A stretch of DNA of 21,712 nucleotides from an archaeon (lineage in GTDB: Archaea; Halobacteriota; Syntropharchaeia; Alkanophagales; Methanospirareceae), in the NCBI GenBank assembly GCA_030019325.1, contig JASEFB010000022.1, positions 1 to 21,712 on the forward strand, in the 5' to 3' direction. Below the pieces are notes generated by a model, which was not told the DNA's origin, did not search any database, and was given only the letters and a program-made list of their open reading frames with translations. The position numbers and the translations under genes are program-made. Positions 14,974-21,425 of the stretch are shown here, one piece after another (the first letter of the stretch is position 1; every line of letters starts with the position of its first letter).

Positions 14974-15763
14974 TACCTTTTTGGAACTTGAACGAAGCGG
15001 TGAGTGTGCTTTTATAGCATATATTATGGCTGGCGATCCTGATCCGTCACTAACCCCACCAATAGTACAAGCAATAGCACAGTATGCGGATATCATAGAA
15101 CTCGGGATACCCTTCTCAGACCCGATAGCAGATGGTAAGACGATACAAGCGGCCTCAGAGCGAGCTCTTAAGGCGGGAATGACACCTGATAAGATTTTTG
15201 AGCTCATCGCTGCTATAAGAAAAGAAACGGACATCCCGATCGTCGTGATGAGTTATTACAATCCGATCTTGCACTTTGGGATAGAGCGGTTCATGAAAAG
15301 GCTTTCAGAAGGAGGAGGGGATGGGATTATTATTCCGGACTTGCCGATCGAAGAGGCAGATGACGTGGTGCGGTATGCGAAGGAGAATGGTATAGATACA
15401 ATTTTTTTGATTGCGCCTACCACGCCAGAGGAGAGAATAGAGCAGATCTGTGCCTATTCTTCAGGATTTGTTTATCTTGTGTCATTGCTTGGTGTTACGG
15501 GTGCGAGGGAGACAATTTCGGGGGTTGTGAGAACTTTGATAAAGAGCGTGGTTGAGAAGAGACCGGATATACCACCAGCAGTAGGATTTGGCGTATCAAA
15601 GCCAAAGCACGTGCGGGAAATAGTAAAGAGCGGTGCGAAAGGGGTAATAGTGGGAAGTGCGATCGTCGAACTCATAGCAGAACATAAAGATAAGCCAGAA
15701 GTAATGATTTCAGCACTTGAAGAGTTCTGTGCCGCATTAAAAGCGGCAACTAGAGATCGATGA
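14957..15763 (+). CDS. trpA: Tryptophan synthase alpha chain
   Basis: TrpA splits indole-3-glycerol phosphate into indole, which is channelled to TrpB, and glyceraldehyde 3-phosphate. The barrel has catalytic Glu48 in IIELGIPFSDP and Asp59 in PIADGKTIQAASERAL. The family segments MSYYNPILHFG, GGGDGIIIPDLPIEEAD, YLVSLLGVTGARE, VGFGVSKPKHVRE and GAKGVIVGSAIVELI all follow in order. Length is 268 residues. It begins inside the last codons of trpB, favouring equal expression of the two subunits, and is the last gene of the operon. Confidence 0.97.
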   Translation: MSRIRDTFLELERSGECAFIAYIMAGDPDPSLTPPIVQAIAQYADIIELGIPFSDPIADGKTIQAASERALKAGMTPDKIFELIAAIRKETDIPIVVMSYYNPILHFGIERFMKRLSEGGGDGIIIPDLPIEEADDVVRYAKENGIDTIFLIAPTTPEERIEQICAYSSGFVYLVSLLGVTGARETISGVVRTLIKSVVEKRPDIPPAVGFGVSKPKHVREIVKSGAKGVIVGSAIVELIAEHKDKPEVMISALEEFCAALKAATRDR

Positions 15764-15799
15764 ATATCTGGCTTGGAACTGGACTGTAGCGGATAAATC

Positions 15800-15805
15800 T
15801 TTTTT
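15800..15805 (+). terminator. Possible trp operon terminator (T-run)
   Basis: Six consecutive T's lie 36 bases after the trpA stop, in the first stretch without a gene after the operon. Archaeal RNA polymerase often ends on such runs. AGCCA/TGGCT arms (15811-15838) just downstream could form a weak stem. Confidence 0.35.
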
Positions 15806-15924
15806 AGGCGAGCCAACTAAGAAAATTGCCGACTGGCTTATTTTAAGCTAAGTTTTAAATAACGGGAGGTATTGTGGTACTTTCGATATACAGCTAACAT
15901 AATAGATCGGAGGGGGATTATGAT

Positions 15925-16023
15925 ATGTTTCAGCTCATGATACGGTTTTTCAGAAACCTTCCTTCAGTTTTTAAAGAGCGGCAGATGTTACTCTATAAAT
16001 ATCGGGTCGCTCGAATAGCTTAA
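15925..16023 (+). CDS. Possible 32-residue microprotein
   Basis: In the 307-base gap after trpA, a short reading frame MFQLMIRFFRNLPSVFKERQ continues with MLLYKYRVARIA and ends in TAA. GGAGGGGG lies eight bases before the ATG, one of the strongest SD-like sequences in the window. A TATA-like gttttaaata lies about 65 bases upstream of it. The peptide is basic and amphipathic. I recognise no family, and with so few residues codon statistics cannot settle whether it is real. Confidence 0.35.
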   Translation: MFQLMIRFFRNLPSVFKERQMLLYKYRVARIA

Positions 16024-16026
16024 TAG

Positions 16027-16044
16027 ATTAATACTCCTATTAAT
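16027..16044. promoter_or_regulatory. Perfect inverted repeat upstream of the membrane protein gene
   Basis: ATTAATA and TATTAAT flank CTCC, a perfect 7+4+7 dyad 27 bases before the DUF1616-type start codon. It could be an operator, though A/T-rich dyads also arise by chance. Confidence 0.3.
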
Positions 16045-16070
16045 GCGTGAAATTAATAAAACTATAGATC

Positions 16071-16934
16071 ATGCCTCGATATATCCCAAGAGACCTCGCA
16101 CTCGTAATCCTCTTCACCCTTTTATGCATACCCTTCGTTCTGATCTCGCCGTTAAACGAAACGTCGATAAGATTATTCCTCGGTCTTCCGCTGGTGCTTT
16201 TTCTGCCGGGCTATTCATTGATTGCAGCTCTCTTTCCAAGGAAAGATGATTTGGATGGAATCGAGCGTCTTGCACTCAGTTTTGGATTGAGTATTGCGAT
16301 TGTTCCACTGCTGGGCCTGGCATTGAACTACACGCCATTTGGGATTCGCTTATCGCCTATCCTTGCAATTCTTTCACTATTTACCGTTTCGTTCGCCGTA
16401 GGTGCGTCTGTGAGAAGGAGCATGGTTCCCGAAGGGGAGCGGTTTGATGTTGAGTTTGGGGTAGCGCTCAGAACTCTAAAAGAATCGTTCGAAGCTGCGG
16501 ATACAAAGACCGATCGGATTTTATCGATTATCCTCGTTATTTCAATCGTGCTTGCGATCGCCATGGTCATTTATGTGATCATAACGCCAAAACAGGGCGA
16601 GAAGTTCACGGAATTTTATGTCCTCGGTCCAAGCGGGAAAGCGTCCGATTATCCAACGAATTTGGAGGTAGGAGAAGAGGGTGAAGTGATTATAGGCGTT
16701 GTGAATCATGAATATGCCATGGTTACCTACCAATTAGAAGTGCAGCTCAGTGGCGAGGTTGTCGGTGAAGAGCGCATTGAACTCCTGCATAATGAGACAT
16801 GGGAGAGTCCTTTTACATTTAGGGCGAGAAGAGCAGGTGAAGATCAGAAATTGGAATTCTTGTTGTTTAAAGAGGGGTTAGAAGAGGCAGAACCATATCG
16901 ATCACTGCATCTGTGGGTGGATATTAAAGGGTAA
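16071..16934 (+). CDS. DUF1616-type archaeal membrane protein
   Basis: This 287-residue protein has four hydrophobic helices in its first half (about 9-28, 33-55, 67-86, 92-112), a charged cytosolic stretch (113-147), a fifth helix (IILVISIVLAIAMVIYVII) and a C-terminal domain of about 115 residues probably outside the cell. LGLPLVLFLPGYSLIAALFP and DGIERLALSFGLSIAIVPLL are the patterns I associate with DUF1616, common in archaea and often near surface-glycan genes. The outer domain begins with PKQGEKFTEFYVLGPSGKAS and is beta-rich, with VGEEGEVIIGVVNHE and THES-like NETWESPFTFRA resembling an Ig-like fold. Function is unknown. It fits the sugar-epimerase neighbourhood downstream. Confidence 0.78.
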   Translation: MPRYIPRDLALVILFTLLCIPFVLISPLNETSIRLFLGLPLVLFLPGYSLIAALFPRKDDLDGIERLALSFGLSIAIVPLLGLALNYTPFGIRLSPILAILSLFTVSFAVGASVRRSMVPEGERFDVEFGVALRTLKESFEAADTKTDRILSIILVISIVLAIAMVIYVIITPKQGEKFTEFYVLGPSGKASDYPTNLEVGEEGEVIIGVVNHEYAMVTYQLEVQLSGEVVGEERIELLHNETWESPFTFRARRAGEDQKLEFLLFKEGLEEAEPYRSLHLWVDIKG

Positions 16935-17163
16935 CGAATAGAAAGCAAGAATCCAAAAACTATAGCAAGGTGAAGGAATTGGCTGAGAAAGGGGTTGTTG
17001 AATGAGACGAGAAGGAGAAAAGATATTGTGTATATTCAGAAGAATGTCAGGTCCGTATGTGATTGCAGGAACTGCAGGCATCGAGAGCAAAGAGCGATGA
17101 TAGAGGGATATCCAGCAGTATGTATAGTGAGAAAGGAATGGAGGTATAGAGGTGGGAGTTAAA
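16935..17163. other. Gene-free stretch with fragmentary short frames
   Basis: The 565 bases between the membrane protein and the epimerase hold no convincing gene. In this first part short frames chain together by overlapping stop/start codons: one ending KELAEKGVVE, then one starting at 17002, MRREGEKILCIFRRMSGPYV, then MIEGYPAVCIVRKEWRYRGG. A different frame joins CDCRNC to the last piece as a 55-residue Cys-rich peptide without ATG. This may be a decayed gene; I recognise nothing. Confidence 0.3.
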
Positions 17164-17273
17164 ACACTTTTCTTAAAAACTTTTAGGAAAAGTTTTATCA
17201 AACCAAACTTTAGAAAAGTTTGTTCAAAATGCTTCGCATCAAACTTCAGAAAAGTTTGTTCAAAATGTGGCAC
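17164..17273. repeat. Repeat family A, three consecutive hairpin units
   Basis: AAAACTTTT and AAAAGTTTT flank AGG (17176-17196), a perfect nine-base stem. CAAACTTT/AAAGTTTG flank AGA (17204-17222), a perfect eight-base stem. A third unit (17240-17258) differs by one base, and the CAAACTT...TTCAAAATG unit is tandemly repeated every 36 bases. The block recurs at 18435 and, partly, at 20301. Confidence 0.8.
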
Positions 17274-17301
17274 AACAACGTTGAGGAAATCAAAGCCTTC
17301 A

Positions 17302-17339
17302 AGAAAAGTAACACTGAAGAAAAGCCTTTTTTAAGTGGA
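17302..17339. repeat. Repeat family B copy 1
   Basis: AGAAAAGTAACA, two variable bases, GAAGAAAAGC, then a T-run and AAGTG. Nearly the same string recurs at 20367-20403, and a diverged one at 21351-21379. The remaining 160 bases up to the epimerase start show nothing I can identify. Confidence 0.75.
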
Positions 17340-17499
17340 TGCCTGTTCTTCTTCCCATTAAGCGGGCATAACTATCAATTGGGGTTGATCCATTCTGATG
17401 AGTATCGACTAACGTTGATTCAGGTATGTTTAGCGTTACTAATTTCGATAGTACAACTTCGAAAGGGATATAACTGATAAGCGGTTAAAGGGTATTTAG

Positions 17500-18456
17500 A
17501 TGGTCACAAAGAGAGTGGTGGTAACAGGCGGGGCGGGTTTTATCGGATCGAACCTAGCAGAGGAACTTGTGAAGACTGGCTCTGATGTAATTGTAATCGA
17601 TAACTTATCAACCGGGCGCATAGAGAACATTGCAAACTTACGCACTAACGAGTATTTCACCTTTATTGAAGGGAGCATTGCCGATTTAACTGTGCTCAAA
17701 AGTGTTTTTGAAGATGCAGAATGCGTCTTTCACCAGGCAGCAATTCCCTCGGTTCAGAAATCGGTTGAAAATCCTGTAGCGATAAATGAGGCTAACGTCA
17801 CGGGAACGTTAAACGTTTTACTCGCGGCGAGGGATTGTGGTGTCAAGGAGGTAATTTATGCATCCTCTTCTTCGGTCTATGGTGACACCCCGACATTACC
17901 CAAAAGGGAGGATATGGAACCAAATCCACAATCACCGTATGCCGCTTCGAAATTGGCGGGTGAATTTTATTGTAAGGTCTTTTCAGAAGTGTACGGCTTG
18001 AAAACGGCGTGTTTGAGATATTTCAATGTTTATGGGCCGAAACAGGATCCTTATTCTGAATACGCTGCGGTAATACCCCGATTTATCACGAGGGTTCTCA
18101 GCAATCAACCGCCGATCATATTTGGAGATGGTACGCAAACGAGAGACTTTACGTTTGTTACTGATGTAGCGAGAGCGAACATTCTGGCTATGGAACGGAA
18201 TGTTGAAGGCGTGTTTAATATAGCCTGCGGCGAGCGAATAAGCATAAAGGAACTTGCAACCAAGGTAATGGAGCTTGTGGGTGTGAGACTTGATGTGGTT
18301 TACGACGAACCGAGACCGGGAGATATCAAAGATTCGTTAGCGGACATATCGTTAGCTAGGGAGAGACTCGGGTATGAACCAGAGTTTGATTTAACAAAAG
18401 GTTTGGAGGCAACGATACGATGGTTTCAGAAGAGCACTTTTCTTAAAAACTTTTAG
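17500..18456 (+). CDS. NAD-dependent sugar epimerase/dehydratase (GalE/WbpP-like SDR)
   Basis: This extended short-chain dehydrogenase probably epimerises a UDP-sugar at C4 for surface glycan synthesis. The NAD-binding loop is GGAGFIGSN at 10-18, followed by VIVIDNLSTGR. The active site has Ser in ASSSSVYG (121-128) and Tyr147/Lys151 in SPYAASKLAGE. Substrate-side motifs RYFNVYGPKQDP, FGDGTQTRDFTFVTDVARAN and DEPRPGDIKDSLADIS are present; these favour UDP-GlcNAc/GalNAc-type 4-epimerases, though UDP-glucose is possible. The last seven residues and the stop codon lie in a copy of repeat family A (from 18435), so the original C-terminus was replaced. The fold is otherwise complete at the helix ATIRWFQK, so the enzyme may still work. 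No clear SD precedes the ATG. Confidence 0.88.
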   Translation: MVTKRVVVTGGAGFIGSNLAEELVKTGSDVIVIDNLSTGRIENIANLRTNEYFTFIEGSIADLTVLKSVFEDAECVFHQAAIPSVQKSVENPVAINEANVTGTLNVLLAARDCGVKEVIYASSSSVYGDTPTLPKREDMEPNPQSPYAASKLAGEFYCKVFSEVYGLKTACLRYFNVYGPKQDPYSEYAAVIPRFITRVLSNQPPIIFGDGTQTRDFTFVTDVARANILAMERNVEGVFNIACGERISIKELATKVMELVGVRLDVVYDEPRPGDIKDSLADISLARERLGYEPEFDLTKGLEATIRWFQKSTFLKNF

Positions 18457-18499
18457 TAAAAGTTTTATCATCAAACTTTAGAAAAGTTTGAGCAAAATG
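18435..18499. repeat. Repeat family A copy at the epimerase 3' end
   Basis: CACTTTTCTTAAAAACTTTT is shared exactly with 17165 onward. The nine-base stem has loop AGT (18446-18466) and the CAAACTTT/AAAGTTTG stem follows (18472-18490), then CAAAATGCTTC. The repeat begins inside the coding sequence and supplies its stop codon. Confidence 0.8.
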
Positions 18500-18655
18500 C
18501 TTCAGGGATAAACGGCTAAAAGGGGAGGATATATTTATAAATGATCGTCAATCAAAGCCTAAAGACAACCTTTTGTAAAACGCTTTTAAAAATAGAGCGG
18601 TAATAGTATAACTTTTTATTTATTGAAGATAAATAGTAAAACTAAGGTGGTATCG

Positions 18656-18865
18656 ATGAAAACCGTAACGGTATCTTCAAAGTTTCAGGTGGTGATCCCG
18701 GAAGAGATAAGGAGAAAGGTGGAGCTAAAAGCGAAACAGAAGTTGGTCGTTATCGAAAAGGATGGTGTTATACACCTCATACCCCAGCGACCAATAAAAG
18801 AGCTGAGAGGTTTTCTAAAAGGGTTAACTGGCGAAGAGCTAAGGGATGAGGAGGATCGAATTTGA
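18656..18865 (+). CDS. vapB: AbrB/MazE-type antitoxin (VapB-like)
   Basis: This 69-residue protein is a swapped-hairpin AbrB-fold DNA-binding antitoxin. The N-terminal motif VTVSSKFQVVIPEEIRRKVE and KQKLVVIEKDGVIHLIPQRP are typical; the C-terminal tail (LRGFLKGLTGEELRDEEDRI) would bind and block the toxin. AAGGTGG lies five bases before the ATG, and TATA-like gtataacttttta lies about 40 bases upstream. The stop overlaps the toxin start by four bases. Autorepression of the pair is expected from the family. Confidence 0.9.
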   Translation: MKTVTVSSKFQVVIPEEIRRKVELKAKQKLVVIEKDGVIHLIPQRPIKELRGFLKGLTGEELRDEEDRI

Positions 18866-19245
18866 TTCTGTTGGATTCTTATGGATGGATTGAGTATTTC
18901 GCCGAGGGACCACTAGCTGAAAGGTATGCGAAATATGTCGAGGATGTGAGTGGAGAAAATACGGTTATACCCACAATTGTTGTTTATGAGGTCTATAAGA
19001 AGATAAAAGGGGATATAAGCGAAGAAAAAGCTTTAGAAGCGTATGCACAATTGATGAGAGCGAAGGTAATTTCTATGGATGCGAGTTTAGCGCTTGAAGC
19101 TGCTGATTTCAGCCTGAAATTAGGATTGAGTATGGCAGATGGAATAGTATATGCAACAGCGAAAAGGGAAGGTGCAAAGCTTGTGACGAGCGATGAGCAT
19201 TTCAAGGGTTTGAAGGACGTTGAATTTATCGAGGAAGAGAAGTGA
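18862..19245 (+). CDS. vapC: PIN-domain toxin VapC
   Basis: This PIN-domain ribonuclease is paired with the AbrB-type antitoxin. The 127-residue protein keeps the four acidic active-site residues: Asp5 in MILLDSYGWIEYF, Glu43 in IVVYEVYKKI, Asp93 in GLSMADGIVYATAK and Asp111 in LVTSDEHFKGL. The start is TTG inside the last codons of vapB, which would couple translation and keep toxin below antitoxin. The frame is intact. Target RNA cannot be inferred. Confidence 0.92.
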   Translation: MILLDSYGWIEYFAEGPLAERYAKYVEDVSGENTVIPTIVVYEVYKKIKGDISEEKALEAYAQLMRAKVISMDASLALEAADFSLKLGLSMADGIVYATAKREGAKLVTSDEHFKGLKDVEFIEEEK

Positions 19246-19281
19246 AGTGAACAATATGGCTAGAGAAGAAATACAAAAACC

Positions 19282-19404
19282 AAAACAGTCTGCGTTGTTG
19301 GCTCGGGGTATGTAGGCCTGCCATTAGCAAAAGCCTTCTCAACGCATTTAAAAGTAATAGAATTTGATATGGATGAAGAGAAGATAAGAAGAAAGACGGC
19401 CTAA
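19282..19404 (+). pseudogene. 5' fragment of a nucleotide-sugar dehydrogenase gene (copy 1)
   Basis: A 40-codon stretch reads KTVCVVGSGYVGLPLAKAFS, THLKVIEFDMDEEKIRRKTA, then stop. This is the NAD-binding start of UDP-ManNAc/UDP-glucose-type dehydrogenases (GxGYVGLPLA). No start codon is available in frame, because a stop lies shortly upstream, and the remaining 90% of the gene is absent. A related fragment lies at 20511. Confidence 0.8.
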
Positions 19405-19445
19405 AACGCGCAAGATTTAAGTATACAAAAATCAAATAAGTAAAC

Positions 19446-19750
19446 ATGCAAAAGATTATATCGATCAGGCCTACGGAAGAGATAGAAAGGAAGCTCGAAA
19501 GGTTGATGGGGATTGAGAAGACGGAGAGATCAGTATTGATAAGAAGAATTTTGAATACGGGAATAGATGAGGAACTAAAAAACATGCTCTGGAGTTGTTC
19601 AGGGATAAGAAGGTATCTTTGGCGAAGGCAGCAGAAATAGCAGACCTCTCAGTTAGGGAAATGATGGATTTGATAAAGGAAAAAGGTATTCCTTTGCACA
19701 TAAGCATCGAGGATGTAAGGGAAGACTTTGAAGCGGCGATGAAAGAATGA
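19446..19750 (+). pseudogene. UPF0175-type antitoxin with a frameshift in an A-run
   Basis: The first part reads MQKIISIRPTEEIERKLERL, MGIEKTERSVLIRRILNTG, IDEELK. After a run of six A's (19577-19582) the frame is lost, but adding one base restores KHALELFRDKKVSLAKAAEI, ADLSVREMMDLIKEKGIPLH, ISIEDVREDFEAAMKE and a stop. The restored product, about 101 residues, has the UPF0175 helix-turn-helix pattern (V-S-L-A-K-A-A-E-I-A-D-L-S). It overlaps the DUF3368 gene by four bases (ATGA), the usual arrangement for this toxin-antitoxin type. Cause may be a real mutation, a homopolymer sequencing error, or ribosomal slippage. Confidence 0.8.
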
Positions 19751-20256
19751 TATGGATCTTCAATTCCTCTCCTTTAATTTATCTGAACAAAGTGGGGTTA
19801 AATTGGGTTTTCTCGCAGTTAGAAGGAGAGAAATGCACCCATACAGAAGTCTACAAGCAAGTTATAACGGAGGGCAAAATCAGGGGAGATGCTGATGCAG
19901 TAGTTTCGGAGGAATTAGTAGAGAAAGGAGGTATTAAGGCTGTCAGTATAAAGAATGATTTCAAAAAGATGTTAAAAAGTCTGAGGGGAGAGCTTCATGA
20001 AGGCGAACTGGAAGTGCTTGCTTTAGCAAACGCTAAAAGAGGCGTAGCGGTTTTGGCTGAGAGCATAGCCAGAGAAGTAGGAAGTGTTTTCAAAATAGAA
20101 GTTCATGGCACGCTATTTCTTATCTTCTTGATGGTAAAAAAGAGGAGGTTGAAGAGAGAAGAAGCGAAGGATAAAGTGGATTTGATGATTAGAAAAGGGT
20201 TCAGGCTTGGTCATGAAGAATATTTGGAATTTTTGAAATTGCTCGAAACGCTCTGA
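19747..20256 (+). CDS. DUF3368-type PIN-like toxin
   Basis: This 169-residue protein has the DUF3368 layout: NSSPLIYLNKVGLNWVFSQL at the start, VYKQVITEGKIRGDADA, then LHEGELEVLALANAKRGVAV and a C-terminal GTLFLIFLMVKKRRLKREEA with the basic helix common in the family. It belongs to the PIN nuclease superfamily and is usually the toxin partner of UPF0175. The usual acidic pair after the fifth strand (LLDD or similar) reads LAES here, and the first acid is Asn, as in several relatives, so catalytic competence is uncertain. The upstream antitoxin frame is broken, which would release an active toxin unless this one is inactive too. Confidence 0.8.
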   Translation: MIWIFNSSPLIYLNKVGLNWVFSQLEGEKCTHTEVYKQVITEGKIRGDADAVVSEELVEKGGIKAVSIKNDFKKMLKSLRGELHEGELEVLALANAKRGVAVLAESIAREVGSVFKIEVHGTLFLIFLMVKKRRLKREEAKDKVDLMIRKGFRLGHEEYLEFLKLLETL

Positions 20257-20300
20257 AAAGGGTGAGTGATACCTCAACCGTTTTATCCTGATAAAAATCG

Positions 20301-20460
20301 TGACAAACCTTTTAGGAAAAGTTTTATCAAAACACACTTTTCTTTTACAAAGAAACCTGTGCTAAAAGAAAAGTAACAACGAAGAAAAGCTTTTTTAAGT
20401 GCAAACCTTTTTAGAAAAAGCTTTATCAAAAAATTTTATAGAAGAAAACAGTGCTAAAGA
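20301..20460. repeat. Mixed repeat block (families A and B)
   Basis: AAACCTTTTAGGAAAAGTTT with TATCA is a family A hairpin with one mismatch (20305-20328). CACTTTTCTT follows at about 20335, then a family B copy at 20367-20403, then a second A-like hairpin (ACCTTTTTAGAAAAAGCTTT, from 20406). The block fills the gap between the DUF3368 gene and the next dehydrogenase fragment. Confidence 0.65.
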
Positions 20461-20510
20461 AAGAAAAAGAAGATTAAAGAACAAGGCGGAAGAGGGGGAG
20501 GAACAAATAT

Positions 20511-20696
20511 ATGAACCAGAAAACCGTCTGCATTGTGGGCATAGGTTATGTCGGCTTACCGTTGGCTGAAGCATTTTCCAAGCATTTAAAAGTAGTAGGA
20601 TTTGACATCGATGAAGTGAAGATAAGAAAGTTAAACAGAGATAACAATGAAGAGAGCTTAGAATTCACGTCAGACTCTTCTAAAATAAAAGAAGCG
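20511..20696 (+). pseudogene. Truncated nucleotide-sugar dehydrogenase gene (copy 2)
   Basis: The gene has a proper start (gggggagg SD, then ATG) and 62 codons of the NAD-binding domain: MNQKTVCIVGIGYVGLPLAE, AFSKHLKVVGFDIDEVKIRK, LNRDNNEESLEFTSDSSKIKEA, as in WecC-like UDP-ManNAc dehydrogenases. Beyond that, the frame stays open to 20927 but encodes repeat-derived sequence rich in Ile, Gly and Trp, with no further dehydrogenase similarity. An inverted repeat starts about 40 bases after the break. With the similar fragment at 19282, two broken copies lie within 1.3 kb. Confidence 0.8.
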
Positions 20697-20733
20697 TATT
20701 TGTATAGCTGGACAATAAATCCCAATGTCAAAT

Positions 20734-20840
20734 ACTACCAAATCCCAAGTAAATCCCAATTTCCAAATCCCAAAAAGAAAGGATTAGCAAAAATAAGGTA
20801 CAAAACTGGTAGTATTGGGATTTGGGATTTGTTTGGTAGT
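20734..20840. repeat. Inverted repeat built of AAATCCC units
   Basis: The left arm (20734-20760, ACTACCAAATCCCAAG...) and right arm (20814-20840, ending GGTAGT) are 27 bases each and largely complementary. Both contain heptad-like AAATCCC/GGGATTT units, and further copies lie between and beside the arms. It lies just past the truncation point of the dehydrogenase. Confidence 0.75.
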
Positions 20841-20889
20841 ATTGGTATATATTGGATTTTTGGATTTTCTACAGAGCTAAACAAATACT

Positions 20890-21263
20890 CTGTTAGATAC
20901 AAACATCCTCATTTCCTATTTCGCTGATAAATACCAAAGAAGGAGGTAAGCAAAATAGAAGAGATTTTCAGAACTTCTTTTAACATATCCATCATTACGA
21001 AGATTGAGTTTTTAGGATGGGAAAAGCATACGGAAGAGGGATTTGAGAAAGCGTGGGAATTCATTAGTTTTGCAAATGTAATTCCTCTGACCGATAAAAT
21101 AGCGAATTTAACGATAGATAAAAGAAGAGAATCTAAAATAAAACTGCCTGATGCTGTAATTGCCGCAACAACCTTGCATAATAATTTAATCCTCGTAACA
21201 AGAAATGATAAGGATTTCAACGGTATCAAAGGCTTAGAAATATATAATCCGTTCAGTGTTTAG
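20890..21263 (+). pseudogene. VapC-like PIN gene with a frameshift and no clear start codon
   Basis: One frame reads LLDTNILISYFADKY (from CTG at 20890; the codons upstream, ACA AAT ACT, hit a stop). Near 20930-20945 the sequence shifts frame and continues KKEVSKIEEIFRTSFNISII, TKIEFLGWEKHTEEG, LPDAVIAATTLHNNLILVTR, NDKDFNGIKGLEIYNPFSV, then TAG. All four PIN acids survive across the two frames: LDTN, KIEF, LPDA and RNDKDF. AGGAGGT occurs at the shift point, but only ATA follows, so re-initiation there is unlikely. No antitoxin gene is adjacent. Either a decayed toxin or an assembly indel. Confidence 0.75.
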
Positions 21264-21350
21264 ATGAGTTAAATGAATATCGTCCAGCGAATCGCGAAGA
21301 ACACGGTTGTATTATAACCATGTCCAAAATCGTAAATCAACCTTAAAAAA

Positions 21351-21379
21351 CTAACAATGAAGAAAAGATTTTTAAAGTG
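21351..21379. repeat. Repeat family B copy 3 (diverged)
   Basis: CTAACAATGAAGAAAAGATT followed by TTTAAAGTG matches the B copies at 17311 and 20374 with several changes. It lies in the 162-base gap before the nucleotidyltransferase gene. Confidence 0.6.
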
Positions 21380-21425
21380 TGAAGATACTTTCTTGGTACA
21401 ATAGATGGCTCTTTAAAGGTTAAAA

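Noticed and set aside
17164..17273. CRISPR array
   Set aside because: Units are only two or three, contain the palindromes themselves, and have no unique spacers of constant length.
17152..17334. Sixty-residue frame with two CSKC pairs after an SD-like GGAGGT
   Set aside because: The cysteine motifs come from tandem copies of the family A hairpin repeat; the rest is low-complexity Lys/Ser sequence.
20697..20927. C-terminal continuation of the second dehydrogenase frame as functional protein
   Set aside because: It encodes the AAATCCC inverted repeat and has no similarity to the dehydrogenase domain expected there.
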